Assembly (NCBI GenBank): GCA_011390955.1
Contig: JAABRM010000036.1
Span: 1-64,000, forward strand
DNA length: 64,000 nucleotides
Origin: Oscillatoriales cyanobacterium
GTDB taxonomy: Bacteria > Cyanobacteriota > Cyanobacteriia > Cyanobacteriales > Laspinemataceae
Direction: 5' to 3'
Part shown: one piece after another, positions 56,028 to 64,000 of the stretch
Numbering within the stretch: the stretch's first letter is position 1
Layout: every line of letters starts with the position of its first letter
The notes under the pieces: model-generated
What the model was told of the DNA's origin: nothing
The model's input: the letters and a program-made list of their open reading frames with translations, nothing else
The model's database searches: none
Program-made: the position numbers and the translations under genes

Positions 56028-57347
56028 ATGACATCAAAGCGCCCAGCACCACCACCACCTCCCGCCGGACGCCCCCCCGTACCGCCGCCGCCTCCCGGTC
56101 GGCCTCCCTCTCCTCCCACCGCTGGACCTCCTCCCACCGCGCCCCCTGCGAAACCACCGGCGCCCAGTGTACCCCCTGCCCCGGCCCCGGCCCCAGCCCC
56201 TGCCCCGGCCCCAGCCCCAGCCAGCCCGCCTCAAGCCAGTCAACCGGCAGCCCCGGCAGCCCCGCCCGGTTCCGGTCTTGGTCCGGGACAGCCAACCTTG
56301 AGAGATATTGTTTGGCGAGCCAATGAAGAAGGGATTTCAGACGTTCACCTCGGTGTAAACGAAGTTCCCCGCTTCCGTAAACGCGGTGAAATCACCGACG
56401 CTGGTTATCCCTTAACCGATTTGAATACCTTTATGTCCTGGTTGCGGGAATGCATGACTCCCGAAGAAATTCAACAATTCCAACAAAACTTGGACTTTGA
56501 CGGGGTGTTTGACTTTGGTTTTGTGCGGATCCGGATCAGTGCCTTTGACTCCCTAGCCGGGCCAGCGGTGGTGTTCCGACTGATTGCGGCGAAAATCTTG
56601 ACGATGGAGCAGTTGAACTTACCGCCAGTGTTTAAAAAAGTCTGCCACATCCACAAGGGGCTGATTTTGGTCACGGGGCCGACGGGTTCCGGGAAGTCCA
56701 CCACAATGGCGGCGATGATTGACTACATTAATAAGGAGTTTGCCCATCACATTATCACCATTGAAGACCCGGTGGAATTCGTCCATGAGAGTAAGAAATC
56801 CTTGATTAAGCACCGGGAAGTGGGACGGCATACGCTGAAATTTATGAACGCCCTGAAAGGGGCACTGCGACAAGACCCGGATATGATGCTAGTGGGAGAA
56901 ATTCGGGACGCGGAATCTATGCAAATTGCCCTCAAAGCAGCATCCACAGGTCACTTAGTGGCGGGAACCCTACACACGAACAGTGCCGTGGGAACCCTAA
57001 CGCGGATTCTGGATATGTTTCCCCCGGAAGAAAAGCCACCCTTGAGGAAATCAATTTCCGAATCTCTGGTGGCAATTATTGCCCAGCTACTCTGTAAAAC
57101 TGCTGATGGAAAACGGGCAGCGTTTCACGACATCTTAATTAATACCGACGTGATTAAGGAATACATTGTCAAAGAACAGTATGAGGAAATTCAACAAATC
57201 ATGCTGAAAGATACCTTTGAAGGTATGACGACGATGAACCGATCGCTTTATGAACTGTATCAAGCGGGGAAAATTACGGAAGAAATTGCCTTAGAACAGT
57301 CTCCCACTCCCAACGAAATGGGTCAAATGTTGCGGGGTCGGATCTAA
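56028..57347 (+). CDS. pilT: PilT-type twitching motility ATPase with Pro-rich N-terminus
   Basis: A 439-residue hexameric ATPase that retracts type IV pili. Residues 1-88 are a proline/alanine-rich extension (PAPAPAPAPA) not found in most PilT proteins. Then: ISDVHLGVNEVPRFRKRGEI, Walker A VTGPTGSGKSTTMAAMID (near 217-225), TIEDPVEFVHES, QDPDMMLVGEIRDAESMQIA (Walker B) and TGHLVAGTLHTNSAVGTLTR. It would drive twitching or gliding and DNA uptake. The genes pilB and pilC are not next to it; a KaiB-domain gene follows after 132 bases on the same strand. Confidence 0.92.
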   Translation: MTSKRPAPPPPPAGRPPVPPPPPGRPPSPPTAGPPPTAPPAKPPAPSVPPAPAPAPAPAPAPAPASPPQASQPAAPAAPPGSGLGPGQPTLRDIVWRANEEGISDVHLGVNEVPRFRKRGEITDAGYPLTDLNTFMSWLRECMTPEEIQQFQQNLDFDGVFDFGFVRIRISAFDSLAGPAVVFRLIAAKILTMEQLNLPPVFKKVCHIHKGLILVTGPTGSGKSTTMAAMIDYINKEFAHHIITIEDPVEFVHESKKSLIKHREVGRHTLKFMNALKGALRQDPDMMLVGEIRDAESMQIALKAASTGHLVAGTLHTNSAVGTLTRILDMFPPEEKPPLRKSISESLVAIIAQLLCKTADGKRAAFHDILINTDVIKEYIVKEQYEEIQQIMLKDTFEGMTTMNRSLYELYQAGKITEEIALEQSPTPNEMGQMLRGRI

Positions 57348-57479
57348 GGGGACTTCCGATGACCAATGATGACATTAGCCTGGAAGTTTTGGCGGAATGT
57401 CAGACTTCCAGACTTTCTTCATCTTATTGATTTTTTTATTGATTTTTTTCTCATTATTTAGAGATTTACCGAGAATCCA

Positions 57480-58289
57480 TTGACTACGAAAAAAACTACA
57501 GAAATTCCTCAGTCCTTTAAAGGAATTGCCCTATTTACTCCTGGGGGAGATGTTATTTATTGCATCGATGCCAACAAACAAGGGAGATGGCATCTACATT
57601 TGTGTGCGGCTTTGCAAGAATACCTGGGTTTATCTGAACCCCCACATTTCCTGGTTCCTGGTTATACGGCTACCGTTGACCGTTGGCTCGATCCGCGTAC
57701 CCAACAGATCAAAATTTTTGCGGAAGCTTATCCCCCGGTAATTCGTTATCAAGAATTACTGAATCTTTTATTTGAAACGGGTGATTTAGTTTGGACTTGT
57801 TCCCTGATGCCTGATGATTTATTCTATCCAATGGTTTTGGGCAATTATCATCAAAAATTTCCCAGTCTTTGGCAAACTCATCAGTTTATTTTCCGCTGCG
57901 ATATCCCCGATAATTTTTTGGCTTATAAGTATAACCAATCTGCCACAGAATCGGGATTAATTTCGCCAATTGTATCGCCAATTTTATCGGTGCCGCCAGA
58001 GTCGAATCAAGAGCAAAATCAAGAATATTTATTTCATTTATTTGTATCTGGCAGAACAGCGATTACCCAGCGAACTATGCAAATTTTGCATCAAATGTTA
58101 GAAGATTCTTTGGGCATGACTTACACTTTGAAAGTGATTGATATTTCTCGACATCCCGAACAAACAGAAATCTATCAAATTACCGCCACTCCCACGCTGG
58201 TAAAAATTTGGCCTTTGCCCATGCGCCGAATTGTGGGTGATTTAGAAAATCTGGATAAACTTAAGCAAGTTTTATCCAGTTTTAGGTAA
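57480..58289 (+). CDS. Protein with C-terminal KaiB-like domain
   Basis: A 269-residue protein. Residues 1-175 are an unrecognised domain (FKGIALFTPGGDVIYCIDAN; then HLHLCAALQEYLGLSEPPHF). Residues about 182-269 follow the thioredoxin-like KaiB/SasA N-domain pattern: YLFHLFVSGRTAITQRTMQI, LKVIDISRHPEQTEIYQITA, TPTLVKIWPLPMRRIVGDL. KaiB and SasA bind KaiC in the circadian clock; whether this protein does is unknown. It probably starts at TTG 57480 with a weak ribosome binding site. Being behind pilT it may link clock or light signals with motility. This is inference. Confidence 0.75.
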   Translation: MTTKKTTEIPQSFKGIALFTPGGDVIYCIDANKQGRWHLHLCAALQEYLGLSEPPHFLVPGYTATVDRWLDPRTQQIKIFAEAYPPVIRYQELLNLLFETGDLVWTCSLMPDDLFYPMVLGNYHQKFPSLWQTHQFIFRCDIPDNFLAYKYNQSATESGLISPIVSPILSVPPESNQEQNQEYLFHLFVSGRTAITQRTMQILHQMLEDSLGMTYTLKVIDISRHPEQTEIYQITATPTLVKIWPLPMRRIVGDLENLDKLKQVLSSFR

Positions 58290-58713
58290 TTTATACCATT
58301 GGCAAAAATTTATGCAACAATAGGTAGACGGCCAGAAATAAATGCACCACAGACCCAATGAGAAAAAAACTGTCATTCCCGCGAAGGCGGGAATCCACAG
58401 TCTATCGGCGGGGAAAGAAAAGTGCAATTAATTATGTTCACCTACTTAAGTATTTATATTGTAGGGTGGGCAGGCATTTAACCATCATATAAGTTTACGG
58501 GCAGAAATAAATGCACCACAGACCCTATCAGAAGAAAAACTGTCATTCCCGCGAAGGCGGGAATCCAAGGATTTACGGTGGGGAATGAAAAGTGCAATTA
58601 ATTATGTTCACCTACTTATGGTAGGGTGAGTAAAATATGCCTGCCCACCCTACGAATGTTACTGTTTATTTGGCGTAAGTCCTGAAATGATTTCCCGATT
58701 TGATTTCCCGATT
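58290..58713. repeat. Repeat-rich gap with two copies of a dispersed element
   Basis: Copies at about 58327-58460 and 58497-58628 share GAAATAAATGCACCACAGAC, ATTCCCGCGAAGGCGGGAAT and AAAGTGCAATTAATTATGTT. The second core (58497-58579) matches 30581-30663 in reverse. GTAGGGTG motifs at 58462 and 58621 and their inverse at 58647 look like element ends. No gene. Confidence 0.8.
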
Positions 58714-59349
58714 TTAAAGGAATTTGAGAGAGTCCGATAAGGTGCCGATCGCACTGGCAATCTTGTCACTAGCTTCGGCGGTAGCTGACACCAGTAGCAT
58801 GATAATTTGCTCTTGATTCTGTCGCACCAAGATTTCCCCCGTAATCGGCTGTTTATTTCTGCCAATAGTGACGCTACCTGTCCAGGGAATTAATATTTCT
58901 CCGGGGGATAATATTTTTAACTGATTTGGTTGAAATCCTTCTCCCCGTTGAAACTGATTGCTGGCCATTTGCGCCAATGCTTCATTGGTGAATGATTCGT
59001 TGGTAATTTTGCCTTGCACAACTACGGTATAAGCTAGATTTCCATCCGGTGATTCGATTAATGGTGCATCGGCGATTTGGCTAACTTTGTAGTTTTCCAG
59101 AATTCCTATTTCAAATCGACCCTGGGGATCTTTGTATGGTGCCTCACTCAGTGGCAGAGTCGGGGCTGAGAGGGTTGCCGCAGGCAGGTTGGGGGTGGTA
59201 GCTGGGGCTACGGAAGCGAACGTGGCCGCCGGTGCTGCTGCCCTCAAAAAATTTTGCCCTGCTGAGGTAGAGGGTTCTGCGGTGCCAAAAATTAGGATCG
59301 CGGAAGTGATCCAAGCTAAACCGATGAACCAAAATTGTTTTCGTTTCAT
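58714..59349 (-). CDS. Exported protein of unknown function
   Basis: A 211-residue protein from ATG 59349. The N-terminal hydrophobic segment (FWFIGLAWITSAILIFG) is a signal peptide or anchor, followed by an Ala/Pro/Thr-rich linker and a globular domain from residue 85 (GRFEIGILENYKVSQIADAP to LVSATAEASDKIASAIGTLS). The pattern suggests a periplasmic or membrane-bound domain. It lies about 30 bases after the CNT transporter stop codon, same strand, so they may form an operon. No family recognised. Confidence 0.6.
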   Translation of the reverse strand: MKRKQFWFIGLAWITSAILIFGTAEPSTSAGQNFLRAAAPAATFASVAPATTPNLPAATLSAPTLPLSEAPYKDPQGRFEIGILENYKVSQIADAPLIESPDGNLAYTVVVQGKITNESFTNEALAQMASNQFQRGEGFQPNQLKILSPGEILIPWTGSVTIGRNKQPITGEILVRQNQEQIIMLLVSATAEASDKIASAIGTLSDSLKFL

Positions 59350-59380
59350 ATTCTCAAATCCGATTCTCAACTCCGATATT

Positions 59381-60808
59381 TTAGCGGCCTAAAATTGATG
59401 CACTATCGCCGAAGAAGAAAACTCCCGCAATACATCCGGTCATTAAGGTGGCTAATGTGGCCGCCCATAAGGATATCCAACCCAGAGAACTGATTTCATT
59501 GCGTCGAGAGGGGACTAGAGTGGCTAGACCGCCGACGAAGATGCCATAGGAAGGAATGTGGGCAAAGCCACACAGCACATAACTGACAATTAACATGGCG
59601 CGATCGCCAATCAGTTCTTGTGAATTCAGTCGGGCTAGTTCAATATAGGGGGGAATTGAAGTTTGCAACACCCGTTGACCAATTAACACCGAAGCTTGCC
59701 AAATTTCTGGGGGATTTAAGGAAACCCCAGTTAACAAAGTTAAGGGGAAAAATAACACCCCGAAGATATTATTCAGAGTAATGACAGAAAACAAGTTGCC
59801 GATGACTTGCCAAGGACCAAAAGAACTTTGGGAAAGACCGGCTAAACTACCAAACATATTATTCAGCAGTGCCACTAACCCAATAATCGCAATTAACACC
59901 GCAGCAATCCCGGTGGCCATGTTTACTCCATCCAGGGCGCCTAAAATTAAGCTGTCCATTGGGCTGGGTTTCTCTTTAGTTTCATCCTCTGGTTCTTCGG
60001 GAATGGTGCCCAATGTTTTGGGTTCTCCTTTTTCCGGCACCAGGATTTTGGCGATGACAAAACAAGCGGGAATGGTTAAGATTGACGCGGACATCATGTG
60101 GGCGGTGATGTTGGGAAAGGTGCCGCGCAAATAACTCGCATAAAGTCCCAATACGGTGGAGGCGATCGAGCCAAAACAACTGGCTAAAATCGCACAAAGT
60201 TCGCTGCGAGTCATATCGGCCAAAAATGGCTTGACGGCGATCGCTGATTCAATGCCCACAAAGATATTTGCTGCCCCGGATAACGATTCTGCCCCACTAA
60301 TTCCCAGGGTAGAACGAAAGATCGTGGCAAATAACTTCACCACAGGTTGAATGATGTTCAAGCGGTATAACAAACTGACGATCGCCGAGAAGAAAATCAC
60401 CTGGGGTAAGGCCCGAAACGCGAAAATATAACCAAAGTCCAGAAAGTTGTTACCCAGGCGATCGCCCGGAACTGCCACATAAGGATTTTGCAACGCTCTG
60501 GTAATCCAGCGTCCGGCGGCTCCCGGCCCTACGGATTCCCCAAACTTGGGTACAATCAAGTCCCCAAACAAAAACCTAGCCCCAGCATCAGCGGCGTCAA
60601 TTAAGGCATTAAACAGATCGCCCAAGCTGGCGATCAAACTGCGGGTGATGGGGACTTGAAACACTAACAACCCAATTATCAATTGCAGAGCAATACCCCA
60701 AACAATAACTTTGACGGGTAAGGCACGGCGGTCTTCGCTTCCCAGCCATGCCACGAAGCAAAGCGCAAAAATTCCCAGAAAGGAAATTAAATTTAAGGTT
60801 AAATTCAT
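59381..60808 (-). CDS. CNT-family (NupC-like) nucleoside transporter
   Basis: A 475-residue transporter with about ten hydrophobic segments. Typical features: FGDLIVPKFGESVGPGAAGR after three TMs, ALPQVIFFSAIVSLLYRLNI, SLSGAANIFVGIESAIAVKP, LASCFGSIASTVLGLYASYL and a C-terminal CGFAHIPSYGIFVGGLATLV. Concentrative nucleoside transporters use proton or sodium gradients. The loop near residues 265-285 (PEEPEDETKEKPSP) is longer than usual. It could support nucleoside salvage with the pyrimidine genes, but they are not linked. Confidence 0.9.
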   Translation of the reverse strand: MNLTLNLISFLGIFALCFVAWLGSEDRRALPVKVIVWGIALQLIIGLLVFQVPITRSLIASLGDLFNALIDAADAGARFLFGDLIVPKFGESVGPGAAGRWITRALQNPYVAVPGDRLGNNFLDFGYIFAFRALPQVIFFSAIVSLLYRLNIIQPVVKLFATIFRSTLGISGAESLSGAANIFVGIESAIAVKPFLADMTRSELCAILASCFGSIASTVLGLYASYLRGTFPNITAHMMSASILTIPACFVIAKILVPEKGEPKTLGTIPEEPEDETKEKPSPMDSLILGALDGVNMATGIAAVLIAIIGLVALLNNMFGSLAGLSQSSFGPWQVIGNLFSVITLNNIFGVLFFPLTLLTGVSLNPPEIWQASVLIGQRVLQTSIPPYIELARLNSQELIGDRAMLIVSYVLCGFAHIPSYGIFVGGLATLVPSRRNEISSLGWISLWAATLATLMTGCIAGVFFFGDSASILGR

Positions 60809-61151
60809 CGATCTAGTAGTCCCCTACAGGAAATATTGCCTCATCTGTCTCAAAAAATAACCGATTATCGGTGACTTTTTTAGTATGGAAGCATATATAA
60901 ATCGATGGCGGGGCGATCGCATCAAATTTTCCTGACTAACACGCCACCGCAGGGTGGGCTTTCGGGCAAGCCGACCCTGCGGTGGTATCAGTAATTAATT
61001 TGTCGTTGGGGTTGGAGAAGTTCCCCCGCATTAAGTTAGGGTTTGGTGATATTAAAGCCAGAAAAACCAACTAATTCAATTCAAATCAAATCTTATCCAG
61101 TTTTGCTGGCAATTTTTTGGCTAATAACTGGGGTAATTTATTTGGGGTAAT
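60809..61151. other. 343-bp gap with a strong hairpin
   Basis: CCACCGCAGGGT at 60944-60955 with its inverse ACCCTGCGGTGG ending at 60985 gives a long hairpin, possibly a mobile element end or a terminator. No gene was seen. Confidence 0.5.
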
Positions 61152-61439
61152 TTATCCGATTGCTGGGGTAAGATTATCTAAATTGTTCACATTTTCTTCA
61201 TTCAACACCTGCAATGATTGACAGCGAACCTTGTCTACTAAATCGGTTCCCGTAAAGGTCTTTCGGTGAACTTCTAGGAAAGAATTTGGAAAGGCTTCAA
61301 ACAATAACCTTTCTTGGGGAAAAACCACCCGATTGTAATTTAAGCCCGGGCTATTTGTCAGCTTGAGAATTTGCATTTCACTGCTGGCGTTGAAATAGTA
61401 GCAAAGAATTTTGTGATTATAAACTGATGGGAAATCCAT
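61152..61439 (-). CDS. DUF1830 family protein
   Basis: A 95-residue protein. ILCYYFNASSEMQILKLTNS and NRVVFPQERLLFEAFPNSFL, then LEVHRK, match the DUF1830 pattern, a small family nearly restricted to cyanobacteria with unknown function. The C-terminal 30 residues are variable. It is a single gene in minus orientation, with 449 noncoding bases upstream. Confidence 0.75.
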   Translation of the reverse strand: MDFPSVYNHKILCYYFNASSEMQILKLTNSPGLNYNRVVFPQERLLFEAFPNSFLEVHRKTFTGTDLVDKVRCQSLQVLNEENVNNLDNLTPAIG

Positions 61440-61888
61440 AAAATGATCTACCTCGATTTTATTTTTAATTAAAATGACTAAGCTAATTAAAAATAATCAT
61501 TTAGCGACTGTTATTTACCTAAAAATGCGATAATTTAGGTAAATTTGAGAATTAGGCTGGCAATAAATCCGGTCATTGAAGCCAATGAAAAAAAACCGAT
61601 CCGCTGTTTAATTCACTTTGACTATTTCCCTGGTAGAATAGTCGGATCGGCTTCGTTGATATCCTCACCGATTTTCGATCGGTGAGAACAAATAAAATGA
61701 GCGATTTATGTGTATTTTTGTTGATAAATTAAGATAGATCGATTTATCAATAAAAATACACATCTTAAATTCCTATTATTTTTTGCCTAATTGTGGTTAT
61801 TTTTTTGAATGTTTAGTCGCTCGCGTTGACATCAATCTGATTTTAATGAATCTGGCTGCATTGATTGCAATTGAGCAACCCCGTCTGG
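61440..61888. other. 449-bp gap with inverted repeats
   Basis: CTCACCGAT-TTTCG-ATCGGTGAG at about 61665-61687 and a 22-bp hairpin at 61708-61763. No coding frame with support. It lies between two minus-strand genes, so the hairpins may act in the 3' end of the gene at 61889 or in the 5' region of the DUF1830 gene. Confidence 0.55.
61708..61763. other. 22-bp inverted repeat, AT-rich hairpin
   Basis: ATGTGTATTTTTGTTGATAA and two further bases (61708-61729) pair with 61742-61763 with a single G-T wobble and a 12-base loop. Such a long near-perfect stem in AT-rich DNA is unusual. Confidence 0.65.
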
Positions 61889-62218
61889 TTATATGGTGAC
61901 AAATTGCACCCCAGTAAATGCGTCAGATTCCGACTGTAATCTGGATTGAATCACTTCGTGTGCGTACTGCTCAATCAGCAAACGCAATTCTAGCGATCGG
62001 TAAGGAGATTTACATTTACGCCAGGACTTTTTGCGTTGGTCAAACAATCGATTTAGCAAGATTTTCTTCGTCACATCCGTGATTATTTTTTGGCGAAAAT
62101 CACGGAAATTAACTTTTTGCGCCAAAGACTCTGGATATAAAGCCAGAGCATTGTCAATTTCTTCCAGGACAATTTGATGGCCGATGTCATCAAGGTAATT
62201 TGGAGTGATTTGATACAT
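61889..62218 (-). CDS. Hypothetical protein
   Basis: A 109-residue basic, helical protein (MYQITPNYLDDIGHQIVLEE at the start; FDQRKKSWRKCKSPYRSLEL in the middle; HEVIQSRLQSESDAFTGVQF near the end). No signal peptide, TM or known motif. The surroundings (hairpin-rich gap on one side, noncoding DNA up to the response regulator on the other) give no hint on its job. Confidence 0.55.
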   Translation of the reverse strand: MYQITPNYLDDIGHQIVLEEIDNALALYPESLAQKVNFRDFRQKIITDVTKKILLNRLFDQRKKSWRKCKSPYRSLELRLLIEQYAHEVIQSRLQSESDAFTGVQFVTI

Positions 62219-62488
62219 AATTCAGGGTTGAACTCAGAATAGACGATGCAAAAACACCAGTTGGCTGGCGATCGAGGTGGCTTTTTTGTTCAAGCCTTGA
62301 ACTGAAACAGGATTTGATACCAAATCAATGATTTTGGCAGCATCAACAAGCTGTCATCCCCTGCGTGACTGCCAAATCACCTGTTTTTTTGTTCATCTGC
62401 TGCAACCTTACCTTGAGAATCAGAAGATTTTGGGTAAGAAATCGGGACAAAATCGGGACGATGGAGAATTAACGATCTAAAAAAAATC

Positions 62489-63169
62489 TTAAGACAAGTG
62501 TTTCAGGCGATAACCTAGGCTGTGAACCGTCTCAATCAAGTTTTTCGGCGCCCCGGCATCTCGCAATTTTTTCCGTAGTCGTTTGATGTGAGCTTTGACG
62601 GTTTCTTCCCCCGGTGGATCGTCCACACTCCAGAGATGTGAAATCATCATGGTACGACTGAGTACCCGCCGACCGTTACGCACCAATAGCTCTAAGACCG
62701 AATACTCTTTAGGGGTGAGGTGCAAAGGCTGATTCTGGTAAGTCACGTCATAGGTGTTGGGATCTAGTTCAAGTTCGTCCCAATACAGTTTGTTTGAGGC
62801 AGTGATGATATAGTCTCGGCGTAATGCCGCCCGCACTCTGGCGAATAATTCGGCAAAATCAATCGGTTTGACGAGATAATCATCGGCTCCCGCATCCAAC
62901 CCACGGACTTTATCGGTACAGCGACCCAAAGCTGTTAGCATCAGGATGGGCATGGAGTAACCATCGGCTCGCAGTCGGCGGCAGAGGGTGATGCCATCAA
63001 GTTTAGGCAGCATAATATCCAGCAGGATTAAGTCATACTTACTAGAATTCAGATAAGTCCAACTCTGTTCGGGATCGGCAATCACATCAACGATATAGCG
63101 CTGATCTGTCAGGGCTTCGGCTAGGGCTTGGCTGAGGAGTTTATCATCTTCTATTACCAGAATTTTCAT
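62489..63169 (-). CDS. OmpR/PhoB-family response regulator
   Basis: A 226-residue two-component regulator. The receiver has acidic residues E7-D8-D9, phospho-acceptor D51 (LILLDIMLP), T79 and K101 (DDYLVKPIDF). The C-terminal winged helix has YQNQPLHLTPKEYSVLELL, GRRVLSRTMMISHLWSVDD and ETVKAHIKRLRKKLRDAGAP. The length is normal. No histidine kinase gene is in the window. Ten TTTGTTG repeats stand directly upstream of its start, in the 5' untranslated or promoter region. Confidence 0.93.
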   Translation of the reverse strand: MKILVIEDDKLLSQALAEALTDQRYIVDVIADPEQSWTYLNSSKYDLILLDIMLPKLDGITLCRRLRADGYSMPILMLTALGRCTDKVRGLDAGADDYLVKPIDFAELFARVRAALRRDYIITASNKLYWDELELDPNTYDVTYQNQPLHLTPKEYSVLELLVRNGRRVLSRTMMISHLWSVDDPPGEETVKAHIKRLRKKLRDAGAPKNLIETVHSLGYRLKHLS

Positions 63170-63174
63170 ATTAA

Positions 63175-63244
63175 TTTGTTGTTTGTTGTTTGTTGTTTGT
63201 TGTTTGTTGTTTGTTGTTTGTTGTTTGTTGTTTGTTGTTTGTTG
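63175..63244. repeat. Ten heptamer tandem repeats (TTTGTTG)
   Basis: Ten exact copies of a 7-bp unit, directly in front of the response regulator gene. Such heptamer arrays are known from cyanobacteria and vary in copy number. Confidence 0.95.
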
Positions 63245-63530
63245 TTCGTTCTTGGCTAGGAATTCTTTTGTCCCTGGTCGGTGGTAATTGAGTCGATCGC
63301 AACTCAGGACAAGCGGAGAAGCTGACGGCTGGTTGTGGGCTATTTTAATTTATTTTGATAACTAATAAATAATAAGCAATATTTAATGGTCAATAAATAA
63401 TTATGGCATCTTCTGGTCTGGGCTTTTTGTCTTTTGTTCTGGATTTTGTGATTTTGATATCTTGTCATCATTTCTCAGAAATTGCTACCCTGAGAATGTA
63501 GCGACAATTAAAGCGACATGGCTAGAGACT

Positions 63531-63680
63531 ATGGCTAGAGATTATATGCTGCGGATTCGGCTGAATAAACAGGAACTAGAACGGTTAAAGGTCGCCGCCC
63601 AAACTCGTCAAGTTTCGATGTCGGAACTGATTCGGGATTATATTAAGCGGATGCCAAAACCTCAAGAAAATTCAGAATAA
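63531..63680 (+). CDS. Ribbon-helix-helix (CopG/Arc-like) protein
   Basis: A 49-residue protein. I chose ATG 63531 (MARDYMLRIRLNKQELERLK); an ATG at 63546 would also give the whole domain. The basic strand MLRIRL, helix ELERLKVAAQ and second helix SMSELIRDYIKRM are the RHH fold of small repressors and antitoxins. No toxin gene follows before the window end. The upstream in-frame codons from 63462 look like noncoding DNA with a duplicated ATGGCTAGAGA motif. Confidence 0.65.
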   Translation: MARDYMLRIRLNKQELERLKVAAQTRQVSMSELIRDYIKRMPKPQENSE

Positions 63681-63794
63681 TTCTGAATTATTATTGATAA
63701 CTATTGATAACTATTTGCGTCATTTCACCCGCCTAAGTTTTGGTTGGGCGAGCGATTATTGGTGATTTTGGCTAATTTATCTTGAAATTAATTT

Positions 63795-64000
63795 TTAAGA
63801 ATTTTCTGGGTGATTATCTGGGTGATTTTCTGAGTTATTTTCTGAGGTATTTCCATCGTTTTTTTCAGAAATTTCCCCTTCTAATGGCAAGTTAAATTCA
63901 TAAGTTTGTGGATCGTATTCAGATATTTTTTCTGCTGATTCTTCCGCTGATTCTGATGGGATATTAGGTTCATTAAAAGAATCGGATAAGTTTGACAATG
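63795..64000 (-). CDS. Acidic hypothetical protein, cut by the window edge
   Basis: The C-terminal 66 residues or so of a protein that probably begins upstream of the window end; a TTG at 63998 would be the only start inside. It is rich in Ser, Glu and Asn (PSESAEESAEKISEYDPQTY; NNSENHPDNHPENS at the end), so it is probably disordered and may be a linker or tail of a longer protein. No domain is seen. Confidence 0.4.
   Translation of the reverse strand, partial: LSNLSDSFNEPNIPSESAEESAEKISEYDPQTYEFNLPLEGEISEKNDGNTSENNSENHPDNHPENS

Noticed and set aside
56026-56295. Long opposite-strand and alternative frames in the pilT start
   Set aside because: They are a by-product of the GC-rich proline/alanine codons; the products are Gly/Arg- or Ser/Pro-rich without motif.
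63462-63530. Upstream start for the ribbon-helix-helix protein
   Set aside because: The extra 23 residues are not part of the fold and the DNA has a duplicated motif directly before the ATG at 63531.

Overview
The window looks like chromosomal DNA of a filamentous, Oscillatoriales-type cyanobacterium. Evidence: the last codons of psaB (photosystem I), chlG (chlorophyll synthase), a Psb35-like small membrane protein, a fused pyrF/pyrE gene, DUF1830 and DUF3493 proteins, very frequent GCGATCGC (HIP1) octamers and dense families of short palindromic repeats. The genus is an inference; I cannot place it exactly.

Layout. 1-2.2 kb: the end of psaB and its terminator, then an operon of a PD-(D/E)XK nuclease-ParA ATPase fusion (split by a one-base frameshift) and a ParB-like/helix-hairpin-helix protein. 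2.2-11.6 kb: an accessory island with hicAB, an alpha/beta hydrolase, an HNH nuclease pair, a 1250-residue TPR-CHAT caspase-like protease, a coiled-coil/two-TM partner, then a second almost identical hicB-hydrolase unit without hicA. 11.6-15.3 kb: small membrane proteins (YtxH-like, DUF948-like) and a 634-residue membrane protein with an internal duplication. 15.3-22.1 kb: a core translation/transcription cluster, rimP-nusA-ylxR-infB, behind a long structured leader with an attenuator-like hairpin. 22.2-26.6 kb (minus strand): DUF3493, pyrFE, an NTF2-like protein and comM.

27-38 kb is a second accessory region: a papain-fold (Tox-PL-2-like) toxin and probable immunity protein, a frameshifted small gene, two HTH-ATPase regulators (STAND/vMAP-like and LuxR-like) that both carry in-frame mobile repeats, an operator-like palindrome with a small membrane protein, two nearly identical Rpn-type nuclease genes with a decayed third copy, a fatty acyl-AMP ligase and a fatty-acid hydroxylase. 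38-45 kb: acs, a leader peptide with an HlyD-type efflux adaptor, a dense palindromic repeat array beside a thioredoxin-like pseudogene, and rsmB. 45-64 kb: a Psb35-like protein, a class A PBP, chlG, an orphan antitoxin, uvrB, wecB, pilT followed by a KaiB-domain protein, a CNT nucleoside transporter, an OmpR-type response regulator and small hypothetical proteins.

The best candidates for an undescribed system are the nuclease-ParA/ParB-HhH operon and the CHAT protease with its membrane partner, bracketed by the duplicated hicB-hydrolase unit. Short palindromic repeats (at least four families) have entered many genes in frame and appear to drive much of the local gene diversification.
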